Below are positions 20,001-30,244 of a DNA stretch of 45,494 nt, one piece after another. How positions within the stretch are numbered: position 1 is the stretch's first letter; each line of letters opens with the position of its first letter. Under the pieces are notes generated by a model, which made no database searches, was not told the DNA's origin, and saw only the letters and a list, made by a program, of their open reading frames with translations. Position numbers and translations under genes: made by a program. Origin of the DNA: Phellopilus nigrolimitatus (Eukaryota; Basidiomycota; Agaricomycetes; Hymenochaetales; Hymenochaetaceae); assembly GCA_021029095.1 (NCBI GenBank), contig JAJOHG010000205.1, positions 1 to 45,494 on the forward strand. The letters run 5' to 3'.

Positions 20001-23000
20001 CGGGAAACTGCTTTCGACGGCAGTTGTTGAAACAATGAACAATCGTAAATCCCCATCCGAACAATTATTTTCGGCGCCAGTTTGGCAGAAGCTTCTGTGT
20101 CATAGTGAGCTTTCGGAGTACTCTTAGTGAAACATTTGTCTGATATAATATCAGCCTTCTTCGATGCTCCTCAGAACGATTCCAAGGGAACAAACGGGGA
20201 GGATTTTGTGGTTCAAGAGAAAAGTGAGTTCTTCTCATATGCTCATATGGGGGGGATTTGAATACTGATATTTCACCAGCAACAATGGCCGGCTGGAACC
20301 GGGAGTTCGTTGGCACAGTGGACGAAGCACTATGGGTCCACATTAAAGAATGCCTTTACGAGCGTTCCTTAAATAAGAAGTATGCGAATCTATGTCCAAT
20401 CATCCAGTCATCTGGGACGGGAAAGTCGCGAGCCGTGGACCAACTCGGTAGGATGCATTTCATCCTCCCGATTTGCTTGAGGGACCCAAAGACGACCGGT
20501 GCGCTCGCTTCGCCTCTCCTAAGACGTGACCAAATCAACTAATTCACTGTCCGTAGGATTTCCACCCGCTGACGATAGCATCCGTAACTTTCTCACCGGT
20601 GGAGATTCGAAGCTTCAGACTGAAAAGCATGTCGAAGCGTTTCTTTCGGCGCTTTTCCGGGAAACACTGCAGCTACTCAGGGATCTCTACGAAGATGATC
20701 CTGACATGGACTACTGGCAGATGGCTGGAGACTTTCGTCGGCGTATGACAGAGGGTCAGACGATGAAGCACACGAACGTGTTCCGCACTAATTTCTACAG
20801 TCGAGTCGTTGACGCTGCAAGGGTAGATGAGCAATCGGTTTTTTTATACCCAATGCGTACTGATTCTTGCGCACAGATTATTGCATCTAGAAAACATGTT
20901 GAAAATTCTGAAAGCGCAGACACGGCGTCTGGGGCTAAAGGCATGAGTGTTGATGAAGGCCCGGCATCATCGGAGGAACTTATGAAGCAGGGAGAGTCAT
21001 CAGCAGATCAGACGTCTAAATCTCGAGGGTCTGAAGTCACGGACGCTCTTAAAGACGTGACAAAAGCACTTGAAAACACATCTATTGAAAGCCAAAACTC
21101 TGGAAAAGGCCAGACTGAGCGCAAAAACGATACACCAACTCGCGCAGCTACGGAGAAATCTATTACATACTTTGCTTTCTGGGATCTCCAGGTATTCCTT
21201 CGGGAGCGTGTATTAGGACGAGACTCTTCAGAATTGACGGCCGGAGGTGAGTTAAACATCGCCGAGAGGTTGAAAGATCTAACTCTATCCTAACCACAGA
21301 GGATTCAACGGATTTTATACCGGAAGAAAAGAAGTTATTAAATGATTGTAATCCTCTGGCGATCATTGCTTTTGATGAAGCTGCTCCTCTTACTGAGGCA
21401 AAAGGCACAGAAAACCCGGTTTTCGATACGCTACGGTCGAAACTTAGAAAACTCAACGATTGCTCGCTTTTCACTCTTTTCCTTTCTACAACTGGGAAGA
21501 TCTCGGCCTTCATCTCACCTAGCCGGATGCCCGATAGTTCTCTGCGAATCTTGTTAAGAGAGCTAGAGCTGAATTTGCCTTTCACGGCTACCGGATTCGA
21601 CCTGTTTGCGAAGAGAGGGAAGGTGGAGGGAGAGGATGTCGACGATCAAGAAGGGCTCTTCGCTCTTACCCTGGACGAAATCACTAGTGAATCGTACATG
21701 GCCCACTTGGGTCGCGCATTGTACGTATGGCATTCGATTTTCGAATGGGATGTTCTAAGCAACATTTTAGGTGGGCCTCTAGACTCGACAATGCTAGCGA
21801 GGCGGGCCTGCATAAAGAGCAAGTCAGGATCATCAAAGAAGAAATGGTTTTGTTTGCAGCGGTGAAACTCCTCAATAAACCTCTTTTCTCGAATTTGAAT
21901 CCGGACGTGCAGTTCACTGAAGCGGAGAGATTCGCATGTTTGGCACAACGACTACCACTTGAATTTACTTCGACGACGTATGTCTCCCGCAATCATCAGA
22001 GGGAACAAGTGGAAAATCACATGCGCATCTGTCTCAAAGTCGATCCCACCCTTGAAAGTATGATAACATTGGCGGCATCAGAGCCGCTACTTTCCGAAGC
22101 AGCTTACGCCATCATGCAGAACAGCAATTTCCACACTGTAGACACCCTTTACGACGTCATGTCTGGATTTTCTATCGACAAAGGCGACCGCGGAGAATTC
22201 TTGGCGCTACTGCTGTTAATACTGGCTAGAGATGCCGCCGTCCGTAAAATGAACGACGAGAGCATGTGGAGGGATATGAAACTCAAGAGGAACGAAGCTA
22301 CCGATGAGCCCGTGGAATGGAAGCGTGCCATCCCTGTGTCGACTTTCATCGAGTCTCTTTTTAATGGTCTGGAACCTAAAATCCTGGAAGGGATCCGATT
22401 CCACTTCAAAGACGCGAAAGTACATTTCAACCACTTCAAAAAGGTCCACGAGCATAAAGTCCTAAATCGGACGTACCTTTTGCGACTGCTTGCTCGCGGC
22501 GCGGGGGTTCTTTGTGCTAACAGCCAGGAGGCCGTAGACGCTGTCATAGCTTATCTCATAGGACAGGGATTATCTCTGGAGCAGATCGGCTGTATTCTGG
22601 TGCAGGTAAAAAATGCGCGCGAATTCGCCAACGAACCTTGGGATACTGGTAAGAAGAATGGAAAGGAGTCCGGTGAAAAGAAGTCCGAGAGAAAGAAGCC
22701 CGATGGAAAGAAGCCCGATGGAAAGGATAAAAAGTGGCCGATTTTCGACAAAATGGACCAGTTTGATCTGGACATTTACAATGATGACGACAATCCCCAT
22801 CCGGTCATCCGTATCTGTCTCATTATGGGCAGCAAAGAACCCATTCTGAGAGCCAGACAGATAGAGATCGTCAATAAGAATGGCAAGAAATATGTCGCGT
22901 TCGATATCTGGTGCACAGGTCTGTCGAGCGAATATCTCCGCCCGATTCAGAAAGAGAAAGAGGACGATTGGACGGCGCTGGTCAACACGAGTTGCTCATG

Positions 23001-23322
23001 GGAAGATCTTTACAAGATGCCCCCGCTGCCGCAGCCACAGAAGGATAAGAAGAGACAACCAAATCCGATGCGATTCGAATTACAAATCATGAATACCGCT
23101 GTAGCTACCCCCTGGCCGTTCTGGTATAACTACTTCCCATTGCCGGGTTCTCATACGGCTCCCCGAAGTTTAACCATCGACGTTACAGCTCTCAGAAGAC
23201 AGAAACAAACCGCCATTAACGAAAGACAGAGGATTAGGGCCGATAGAGAAAGAGAGAAGAAGAAGACATTAGAGGTCTTTTGCTATCAATCCGAGGGCCA
23301 AATACAGTCGAACCTCCCATAA
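19657..23322 (+). CDS. Large P-loop NTPase, Agaricomycete lineage-specific family
   Basis: Six exons (19657-20104, 20155-20223, 20280-20498, 20557-21246, 21300-21720, 21771-23322) total 3399 nt, 1132 residues. Residues 1-150 are the NTD shared with the two truncated copies. A Walker A motif (IIQSSGTGKSRAVDQL) lies near residue 215, followed by LPICLRDPKTTGFPPADD. A Walker B-like strand (LAIIAFDEAAPL) and a sensor-like strand (LFTLFLSTTGKIS) lie in exon 5. The C-terminal half is helical, then a charged linker of repeated Lys-Lys-Pro-Asp-Gly units (about 22,670-22,735). Paralogues with the SSGxGKSR motif are common and unannotated in Agaricomycetes. I recall comparable NTPases discussed alongside Crinkler/RHS-type effectors and transposons, but that relation is inference. 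The last residues and stop come from inserted transposon DNA, so the natural C-terminus is lost. It may be a functional or recently damaged gene. Confidence 0.8.
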
Positions 23323-24020
23323 TGCATAACCAAAAATGATGGTTTGAAAGATGCATAATCCCTTTTGCGTTTAGTGAGGTTTTCAGGGTCAAATGGGTAA
23401 TAAACCCATTAGAATAAAAAAAGCTATTTTATGCATTATGGGAGGTTCCACTGTATCAATCCGAGGCTGCGCTCGTATCAATCAGACCTTGCTCGCTTAG
23501 CAGGCTCAGTGCCGGGCTTCGATATCTCGGCATAACTTAAAGTGGGTTGCATTAATAATCATAGAAAGTTCGCCGTCTCAGCGCACTGCACAGCGTAACA
23601 CGAAGTAACACCTACCATAAAAATTAGTCTTGTTGCCACCATTGTGTCCTCTAGGAGTTGCAAACACCAAATGAGGCATTTACTAACCATCAAATCGTCA
23701 CGGTGAACATTATGCTAAGCTTTAATTTAATGGAGGACAAGCAAAGATACTGTGAGTGTATAAAATGTGCTATGTAAGCGATCGGCTCCGCTGAAAATAG
23801 AAATACCGGCTCGTTTTCTCCGTTTTAGGCATCATCGATCAATTACCTCTGTAGATTGGATCCGATGCGTGACAAGCTTGCTAGCTGCTGTGCCGAGTCG
23901 GCCATCTTCTCGGATATACATTAGTCACTAATTCACACGCCACTCGCTTATTATCATTCCAAGGAACGTTCATTTTCAATCCGAGCTAATCGCACCTCGG
24001 ATTGAAAGCAAAAGACCTCT
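23271..24020. mobile_element. 750-bp inverted-repeat element with 3-bp ATT target duplication
   Basis: Terminal inverted repeats of 25 bp (23,271-23,295 and 23,996-24,020) match at 24 positions; the outer part reads AGAGGTCTTTTGCT. ATT flanks both ends (23,268-70 and 24,021-23). A 3-bp A/T-rich duplication suits PIF/Harbinger-like elements. It has no transposase. The right end also forms a local hairpin (CAATCCGAG with CTCGGATTG about 10 nt apart). It sits inside the coding sequence of the large NTPase gene. Confidence 0.75.
23305..23453. mobile_element. 149-bp MITE nested inside the 750-bp element (TA-flanked)
   Basis: The left end reads CAGTCGAACCTCCCATAATG. The right end, reverse-complemented, reads CAGTGGAACCTCCCATAATG, one mismatch over about 24 bp. 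TA dinucleotides lie at 23,303-04 and 23,454-55. The CAGT ends, TA target and ATAATGCAT subterminal motif are shared with the element at 18,242. Its left repeat supplies the TAA stop now ending the NTPase frame. Confidence 0.85.
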
Positions 24021-24023
24021 ATT

Positions 24024-24171
24024 GCCTACGTGCACAAGCGCAAGGCTTGCTGACAACAAACCGGTCACCCCCATGGACGTCGACGAGGGCGCTGACGATC
24101 CATAGGTAGCTCCAGAGAGCGAAGGCGAAACAGAGGCAACAGCGACGGAGGACGAGGATGAGACGAACTGA
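24024..24171 (+). pseudogene. Orphaned C-terminal tail of the large NTPase gene
   Basis: Immediately right of the ATT at 24,021-24,023, the frame that was open before the insertion continues through a short segment containing PMDVDEG, meets a TAG at about 24,102-24,104, and goes on as an acidic tail (TEDEDETN) to TGA at 24,169-24,171. This indicates that the element interrupted a longer coding sequence. The TAG may be the original end or a later mutation. Confidence 0.55.
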
Positions 24172-24680
24172 AACGAAACCGAGGGTGGGGAAAGGGGGGT
24201 GGAATGCCGTTAAACAACGAACCTAGCGGCCCTTGGACTTCTTGACTCTGAGAGGGGTGTAAGTGTGGATTTGATCAGCACCGCTCAGGCCGAGCGACGG
24301 AGACTGGACGAAGGAAGAGCCGAGTTTCTTTTATCTTTAGCCTGGAATTGCTTTCTAGTCGGTTTCCGACTCGCTTACTCAATCATGTTTTTTCTTCTTT
24401 CTTTCTGACTGTTGTAAATTACACGAAGGAGATGTAGCATTGTATAGGAGAGCCTCGCATGACATGCACGTGTTACTGTTAGCATATGTGCTATAGCTTG
24501 CTCTAAATGCATCTACAGGAGTGCCAATCATGCCATAATATTTACATGAAGCGCGAGCAGCCACATTTTGACCGTGGGAATGTACAGCATAACACGCGTT
24601 TTATAGGCCTTGACGCGCGTGGTTGGCTTTAACTACTACCGCCATTATCGTGTCCCTGCGCCCCCTTACTACAGCAAACG
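24172..24680. other. Intergenic; short unassigned minus-strand frame; promoter of copy 3
   Basis: A minus-strand frame at about 24,229-24,330 reads GADQIHTYTPLRVKKSKGR and ends in TAG. It looks like a basic C-terminal tail but I cannot assign it or find its upstream part. The right end carries CATAACACGCGTTTTATAGGC, the promoter core shared with the other NTD genes, about 75 bp before ATG 24,681. Confidence 0.35.
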
Positions 24681-25247
24681 ATGGGTGACGCCGTACGCTC
24701 TCACCGCCTAGGGCGCAGACGCTTCGTCTCGTCTAGGAACTCTCCGGACCGCAAGCACCAGCAAAGCGACGCTCGGCGAGTCAGCATGGAAGTCGACGCG
24801 GAAATCAGTAACTTCATCCGTAGTGTTCGTGGCATGAAAGGTTTGGCATACGGTATCAAAATTGAAGATGAAGGAACGCTATCCGGATCTATAGACGGCC
24901 TTTTCTCTCACTTTGTCCCTCCCATCTTGTCTCGTCTCGTAGACTTCTGCGGAAAGTATAGCTTCAAGGATTTCAACGTGGATTTGAAAGATTTCGATAA
25001 ATGCAGAGCCCGCCTTGGCCAAATGTCGAATGAAGACGAGGACGAACTCGGGAGACTGTTCTCCGTGGCATTGATTTTGACCATGGACGGTCCCAAGCCG
25101 CCATCCGAGCGACTGTTTTCAGTGTCGGCTTGGGAAGAGGTCTTGAATCATGGTCAGCGTTCGTGAAATGCTCATAGTGAAACACCTGTCTGATGTAAAA
25201 CTAGCCTTTTTCGATGCTCCTTCCACAACGCCCACGGAATCTAGATG
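24681..25247 (+). CDS. Truncated NTD-family protein, copy 3
   Basis: The ATG at 24,681 opens a 161-residue frame ending at 25,166. With splicing as in copy 2 (donor after AATCATG, acceptor ACTAG near 25,204), the frame would end at TGA near 25,245. The N-terminal domain is the divergent relative of the other two copies (AEISNFIRSVRGMKGLAYGI, DFCGKYSFKDFNVDLKDFDK). There is no P-loop part. Downstream is block C copy 2. Function unknown. Confidence 0.6.
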
Positions 25248-26558
25248 AACGATCATTGAGGGCATGTTGTTGCTCAAGGAAAAGGTGAGTGTTCCGATGA
25301 TCACGTAGGAGGAACTTGGACCTGACACGGCTTTACTGACCATTTTCCAAGACAGAAATCGCGAACTTGACCGACTACGCATGTATGTATGGCTCTGGTC
25401 TACTTACTGCTGTCGCATAAATAACGTGGCGAAATGATCTGGAAGCCGCAGCTTACGCAGGATGTCTGGCCAGTTAACGTAATTCAAATAAAACATGTGA
25501 CTACGCGCAATATATTTCCTGGTCTGCCCCCGCGTTTTCGAGTCTCATACGGATCCGACTATAAATTGTGGACTACATCGTGCTTGTCGACGTCTGTCAT
25601 TCTCTTACAGACGGCATAGATCTTAGCCAAGGCTTGCAAGGGGTTGCAACAGGCTGTACATTCCCGTCGATTCATAAGTGTCTCAACCGAGGAAGCGATT
25701 TACATGTACTTACAGCTCTTTGCATAACTAATGACAGACGCGAATCATACTGAAACGAAATAAGTTCACATTATGAATTAATATAATCAAGATTTCGACA
25801 CCATGCCTATGTCACGCTGTTCGACATCAACAACCAACTTATGTAGTACATCCGAAGGTGTAGAGAGTAGATATGCATCGAGTACATCATATGCCGGGCG
25901 AGAAGAGAATTATGCCAGCCAAAGCACAGTAATTGATGATTTCTTGACCACTATCCTCTTATTTGTTTTGAAATATTGGGCCGTGAAAAATGTATTTGTG
26001 CGGCGTGTTTTGTCTATTCTATTGTTTGTAGGTCGCCAAATCTCTGAACATGTCCATACGAATTTGTCTGTTGAGTAGATTTGCTAATACACAAGTATAA
26101 AGAGTTGTTGGAGTTCCAGAGAACCATCCGGTGCACGTTGAAATCTCGTTGACTGTCATGATTCATGCAAAGAACTATAAATCACATAAAAGAATAAGGA
26201 ACTGCGGGCTGCCGCAAAGGCACCGTCTCGGAGCGGACTTTAGGGAACCACGTGTCCGTATGTGCATGGAAGGATCGACGGAGATCGGCAGGGTCGGCAT
26301 ACGTCGGCGAGAAGGAAAAAGAGAGCATGCTGGCCGACGGCCGACGCTCTCCCGCACCGACCAGGACTACCGTGGTCACAGAATGGCGACTTGCTTATCG
26401 TCGCGATTCAAAACTTCAGCTGGCTTTTATCACTTATCCTTCATCCACCAGGTACTCGTCGAGCTGTCGACGTTGAGCTCGGCGCGCAGGCAAACTCGAA
26501 GTTCAGAACAGTCACGATGACTTCCAAGCCCGACTGGACCAAGATCGACCAGCCCGAA
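25070..26558. repeat. Segmental duplication block C, copy 2
   Basis: Counterpart of 16,270-17,776. This copy continues at its right end into further gamma-glutamyltranspeptidase exons and so is nearer the ancestral arrangement for that gene. About 900 bp in the middle has no recognisable coding sequence. Confidence 0.88.
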
Positions 26559-27141
26559 GCTGTCTTTCAGCGCTTTCCAAGCCGTCGTTCGCAGATATAT
26601 GGCACCAAGGGCGTCGTCGCGTCCTCCCAGCCCCAGGCGACTGAAGCGGGCCTCGAGATCCTCAGAAAGGGTGGCAATGCTGGTGCGTCGATGCAGTACG
26701 GCTTTGAGCCGCGGCGGAATATCTGATGTTGATTTGGACGTGTATAAACCAGCGGATGCGGCTGTCGCGACGTCTGCAGCGTTGAACGTGACCGAGCCGA
26801 GCTGCTGCGGGATCGGCGGGTGAGCAGCGAACTGCATTGACCGCCGTCAGTCGTTGACTTTCTTTCTTTGGTCTATGCAGCGACGCGTTCTGCCTCTTCT
26901 ACGACGCCAAAACGAAGGAGGTGAAGGCACTCAACGGCTCGGGCCGCTCCCCCGCAAAGCTCTCGCTCGAGTACGTGCGCGCGCGCGGCATCACCGGACG
27001 CCAGATCCCGCACACCGACCTCAACTGTGTCACCGTGCCCGGCGCGGCGGCCGCGTGGGCAGACACCGTCGCGACATTCGGGAGCGGGGCCCTCTCGCTC
27101 GCCGAGGTGCTCGAGCCGGCGATCCGGCTCGCCGAGGAAGG
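26517..27141 (+). pseudogene. Gamma-glutamyltranspeptidase, 5' part only
   Basis: Three exons (26517-26681, 26739-26822 and from 26880, with the last ending at a donor at 27,142-27,143) encode the N-terminal part of a GGT-family enzyme: [52 protein letters not shown] and [19 protein letters not shown]. The enzyme transfers or hydrolyses gamma-glutamyl groups, typically from glutathione. The small subunit with its catalytic Thr is not present downstream. The last donor is followed by an acceptor leading into Sec1-like sequence in a different frame. This is a 3'-truncated gene with an intact promoter region, the full version of the fragment at 17,735. Confidence 0.8.
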
Positions 27142-27198
27142 GTGCGCACGTCCGCCGCGCCGTTCTATTTGACCAAATACTCACCGCACCCCGTGCAG

Positions 27199-27340
27199 CG
27201 TCCCCGCCCCGCCCGGGCGCAGCCCCTGCGGGCCAGGTGCGCCAGCGCCTGATGGTCTTCGTTGCGGGTGGCATGACCTACTCCGAGATGCGCACGGCCT
27301 ATATGCGCACAGCCCCGCTGAACAGGGACATCATCATCGG
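27199..27340 (+). pseudogene. Single Sec1/Munc18-like exon fused behind the GGT remnant
   Basis: Between an acceptor-like CCGTGCAG and a donor (GTGAGC at 27,341) the sequence encodes QRLMVFVAGGMTYSEMRTAY and PLNRDIIIG. RLxVFVAGGxTYSE is a well-known SM-protein motif. The GGT donor upstream would splice to this exon but in a different phase, so the chimera cannot give a long fusion. The Sec1-like pieces at 18,218 and 15,303 would come later in the same protein. Confidence 0.7.
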
Positions 27341-28119
27341 TGAGCCAAGCCCGCGTTATATACCGTTTTCTAAAGACAGAGCATGAGTTGACCTGCCGCC
27401 GCGGCCATTGGACGGAGTCGCTTTCAGCTTAAAATTTTCAACAGGCATTGGTTTTCTCTCTCGCCTGTTCTCACTTGATTGCGCTGCACTGATTTTACTT
27501 GTCAGTATACTGCTCGAGGACTGCTGCCGTCCGATTTTCCATATCAGATTTTTAGATCCCATCATCCACATCGTACAGTACCATATTCATACGTTTGGCT
27601 CTTTCGCCTACCTCATCGACACCTGCCTCCCGCGCATGTCTCACGGAAGTCTGGATCCCTGCTCCCACGGACGCCGTGCATTACTTGCGCCTGTGAGCGA
27701 GCAAGGCCTGGAAGTCGATCCCGTCCGACGCAGGCGCTGTCCTCAGCGCTCCGGCCAGACCTTGCACTAGTAGTCCATCTATCGAGCTTGACCTCCCCGT
27801 GCTTTTCTTCGACTTGCAGAGGCAGTCACGACGCCGTCGTCAACATGGGGCAACCAGGCCTCCGCCTTCGAGCGTGTGCGGGCGTCCCCCCCCCCCCCCT
27901 AGTCTGAAGTCGCCCACACACCCGAAGTTCTCAAAATCCAATACTCATCTCTCTAAACACGCCTTCCGCCCCTCCTCGCTCGAGCCGAACGCGCCTTCGA
28001 TGCCGACGCCTCCCAGGGCCCGACGCGTCCCCAGGGGATGATCTCCGCGATGATCGGCCGCGCGCGCACAGAGCACGTGATTCGCGCCTAAAACCCTATC
28101 GGCTGCGCGTACCCACCAA

Positions 28120-28120
<1 letters not shown>
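27341..28120. other. Degenerate sequence, no intact gene
   Basis: About 780 bp with patchy coding-like composition but no assignable gene. It holds a C homopolymer (about 27,887-27,898). An open stretch at 27,981-28,091 ends in TAA and reads FDADASQGPTRPQGMISAMI; I do not recognise it. It may be a remnant of another gene carried into the mosaic. Confidence 0.4.
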
Positions 28121-28153
<33 letters not shown>

Positions 28154-28160
28154 TTCTCAG
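28121..28160. repeat. (CT)n microsatellite
   Basis: An uninterrupted CT run followed by imperfect TTTCTC units. Confidence 0.9.
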
Positions 28161-28170
28161 TGAAAATAAA

Positions 28171-28710
28171 TTATAAAAATAAATTATGAAACGCTAGACA
28201 ACACGACGCGAACCGATACAGCCCCGTCCGCACCGCAACCCTGGTCTCTGCTCTGCTATCGCATCCCCTGCAAGGCAGGGCACGACGCGCCCGCGCAGCG
28301 GAGCCTGCTCGCCCCAGAACGCACACGCAACACGGCGCCGCAGACTGCGGCGATAGGCGGCGACCCGTGCGCCGCGCTGCCGCTGCTCGACGGGCCTGCG
28401 AGGAGCCCGACGAAGCAGAGGAGACGCAGTTGCGTGCGGCAAGCACACATTGGCACTCCTCCGAGACGCGACACCCTGCGGGACGATGGGACTACTGGTG
28501 TGCGCGCTGAAAGGCAGCGCCAAAAGGCAGCGGGTTTACTACGCGGTATTTTAGTACATGTACATATTCTCGATGTATATGTATGTAACTGCGGAGAGAA
28601 CATATTTGGCCGTGAAGGTACATATACGTTTCTAGGAGGACTGCTTAGCTCTGCTAGTGGAGATTTAAATTTCAAGAAAAGAGCTCGAGATTAAGTAATT
28701 AAGAATTCAG
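28171..28710. repeat. Dispersed repeat R, copy 1
   Basis: This shares extended similarity with about 31,530-31,990 in the same orientation: TATCGCATCCCCTGCAA, GCACGACGCGCCCG, CAAAAGGCAG, TTCTCGATGTATATGTA and GAGGACTGCTTAGCTCTGCTAG. The minus strand of both copies is open and Cys-rich, but the frames differ and I cannot name a product. The two copies flank the P-loop kinase-like gene as direct repeats about 3.3 kb apart. Confidence 0.7.
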
Positions 28711-28847
28711 GTTGGGATACATATCATTACCCAGACATTGAAGGATAGGCCGAGTTTCGAAGCAATTCACGCATCCCACGCGAACGGTTACATTCTCCCG
28801 CGTTTCTTTCAGACTTTACATGCAAAACATAATCTACAGCGCCTCCT

Positions 28848-29694
28848 TCACTCCCGCCGGACCATCTCCGCCACCGCGCGCTTCCAGTCCGCCAGCTCCC
28901 GCCCCCACCCGCCGATCCGGCGCACCCTCCCGCCGACGTCGACGCCCTCCGCGCGGAGCCGCGCGCCCTCCCGGCGGCGCGTCCGCACGTGGCGCGTGAG
29001 CGCGTACCACAGGATGCTGGCGCGCGACAGGAACACCTCGCGCGCGCGCTCGGGGCACCCCGGCGCGCACGGCGGCGCGCGGCCCAGGAGGCGCGCGAAC
29101 GTGCGTCGCACGAGCCGCGCGAAGTACAGCGCGAGCGGCGGATCGAGCCCTGCGCAGTTCTGGCGGTGAGTAGCACGCGCGCGGCCAAGGTGTGTGAATG
29201 TTACATATTTACAGATGATGTCCGTCGCGCCGGCGAGCTGCGCGCCCAACGTGCGGCTGTAGGTGCCGTCGACGACCCAGCCGCGCGCGCCCTCCGCGGA
29301 GGCGGCGGCGGCGGCGAGCGCGGCGGCGATGCGCGCGCGGAACTCGTCCGCGGGCGCCGCGTGCCAGCCCGGGTCCCAGAAGAGGCGGTCGAGGTGCACG
29401 GCCGGCGCGCCGAGCAGCGCCGCGAGCTCGGCCGCGAGGGTCGACTGTGGGCGTGCCGCGTCAGCGTCAGCGTCCGTATATCCGAAAAAAAGCCCGGGAG
29501 CCGCTGGCTGCGGCGGCTTGCCTTGCCTGTGCCTGCGACCTGCCATATCAGCGCGCGGAACGGACACACGGAGGCGCGGGCACGTCACCGCTGTTCCCGA
29601 TGATGTGGACTCTGTACGCGCCGGAGCCGTCGCCCTTGAGGGGCAGCGCGGGCAGCGCCCGCGCGTCGTCGTGCGCTGTCGCCGCTTCAGACAT
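28848..29694 (-). CDS. Small P-loop kinase-like protein with an 11-nt exon and a GC-AG intron
   Basis: Four exons on the minus strand (29694-29589, 29532-29522, 29444-29213, 29149-28848) total 651 nt, a 216-residue protein. The Walker A motif GNSGTGKSTLAAEL is split over three exons: GNS plus one base, an 11-nt exon coding for the rest of GTGK, and STLAAEL. The second intron starts with GCAAG after AAG, a standard GC-AG donor. Later segments include HLDRLFWDPGWH, ARGWVVDGTYS, DIIWLDPPLALYFARLVRR and the C-terminal ELADWKRAVAEMVRRE. This layout matches the adenylate-kinase-like / topology-modulation (FlaR-like) family, whose substrate is uncertain. A deleted inverted copy is at 11,955. Codon 3 positions are strongly GC-rich, unlike the AT-rich flanks. 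Confidence 0.82.
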
Positions 29695-30242
29695 CGTCGC
29701 AGGAGCAGGTGAGGGATCATGTTGCGCGCGCTTGATATTGTACGGTCTATTTTCGATGGGCGTGGCTTCTCGGAACCGAGCCTCGAGTGAGCTCTGACTA
29801 GATCTGACTCACCGGCGGAGTCCCTGGCAATTCAATTCACTTGAATTCAGTGATGGGGGACCCGGGTCAAAGGTCAATGGGTCTATAAAGGGTCAGTCGC
29901 ATTTCCAAAGATCCGGAGTTATCGCGGTCTGAGGGTTCAGTAGGTTTGGATAACCGTGAACTGTTGTGAATTTCAATTGAGCAGTCGTGGATTATGAGCC
30001 ATCGCAAACTGGAAGTATTGATGAGTCCTTTGTCGCAGTCTGCACAACAATCGAATCTGGACATCAGAATTCCAAAACTTTTCAGAGAAAATAAAATGAA
30101 GTAAAATGTGTCACATACATAGACAGATATGGTGTGCAATATACACCTGTGACACGCTTATGAATCAATCTTTAGTTTGTAAGCTGTTTCTTTGGCTCGT
30201 TGGAAGGTCAAATCGATCTCGCACAATTAATCAAGCATATAG
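29695..30242. other. Upstream region of the P-loop gene and unassigned spacer
   Basis: The first about 130 bp are the promoter shared with the pseudogene copy (CTCGAGTGAGCTCTG, TCTGACTCACCGGCGGAGTCC). From about 29,855 comes AT-rich spacer beginning with GGTCA-type units (GGGTCAAAGGTCAATGGGTC). No gene seen. Confidence 0.5.
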
Positions 30243-30244
30243 TA

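Noticed and set aside
19657..23322. Calling the NTPase a confirmed Crinkler effector
   Set aside because: No signal peptide, no recognised header or nuclease domain; only the P-loop style and lineage expansion suggest the comparison.
24229..24330. Minus-strand tail ending KKSKGR as a named gene
   Set aside because: About 34 residues only, no recognisable family and no upstream exon found; recorded as unassigned.
28121..28160. CT run as a functional promoter element
   Set aside because: It is a simple microsatellite with no gene start directly downstream.
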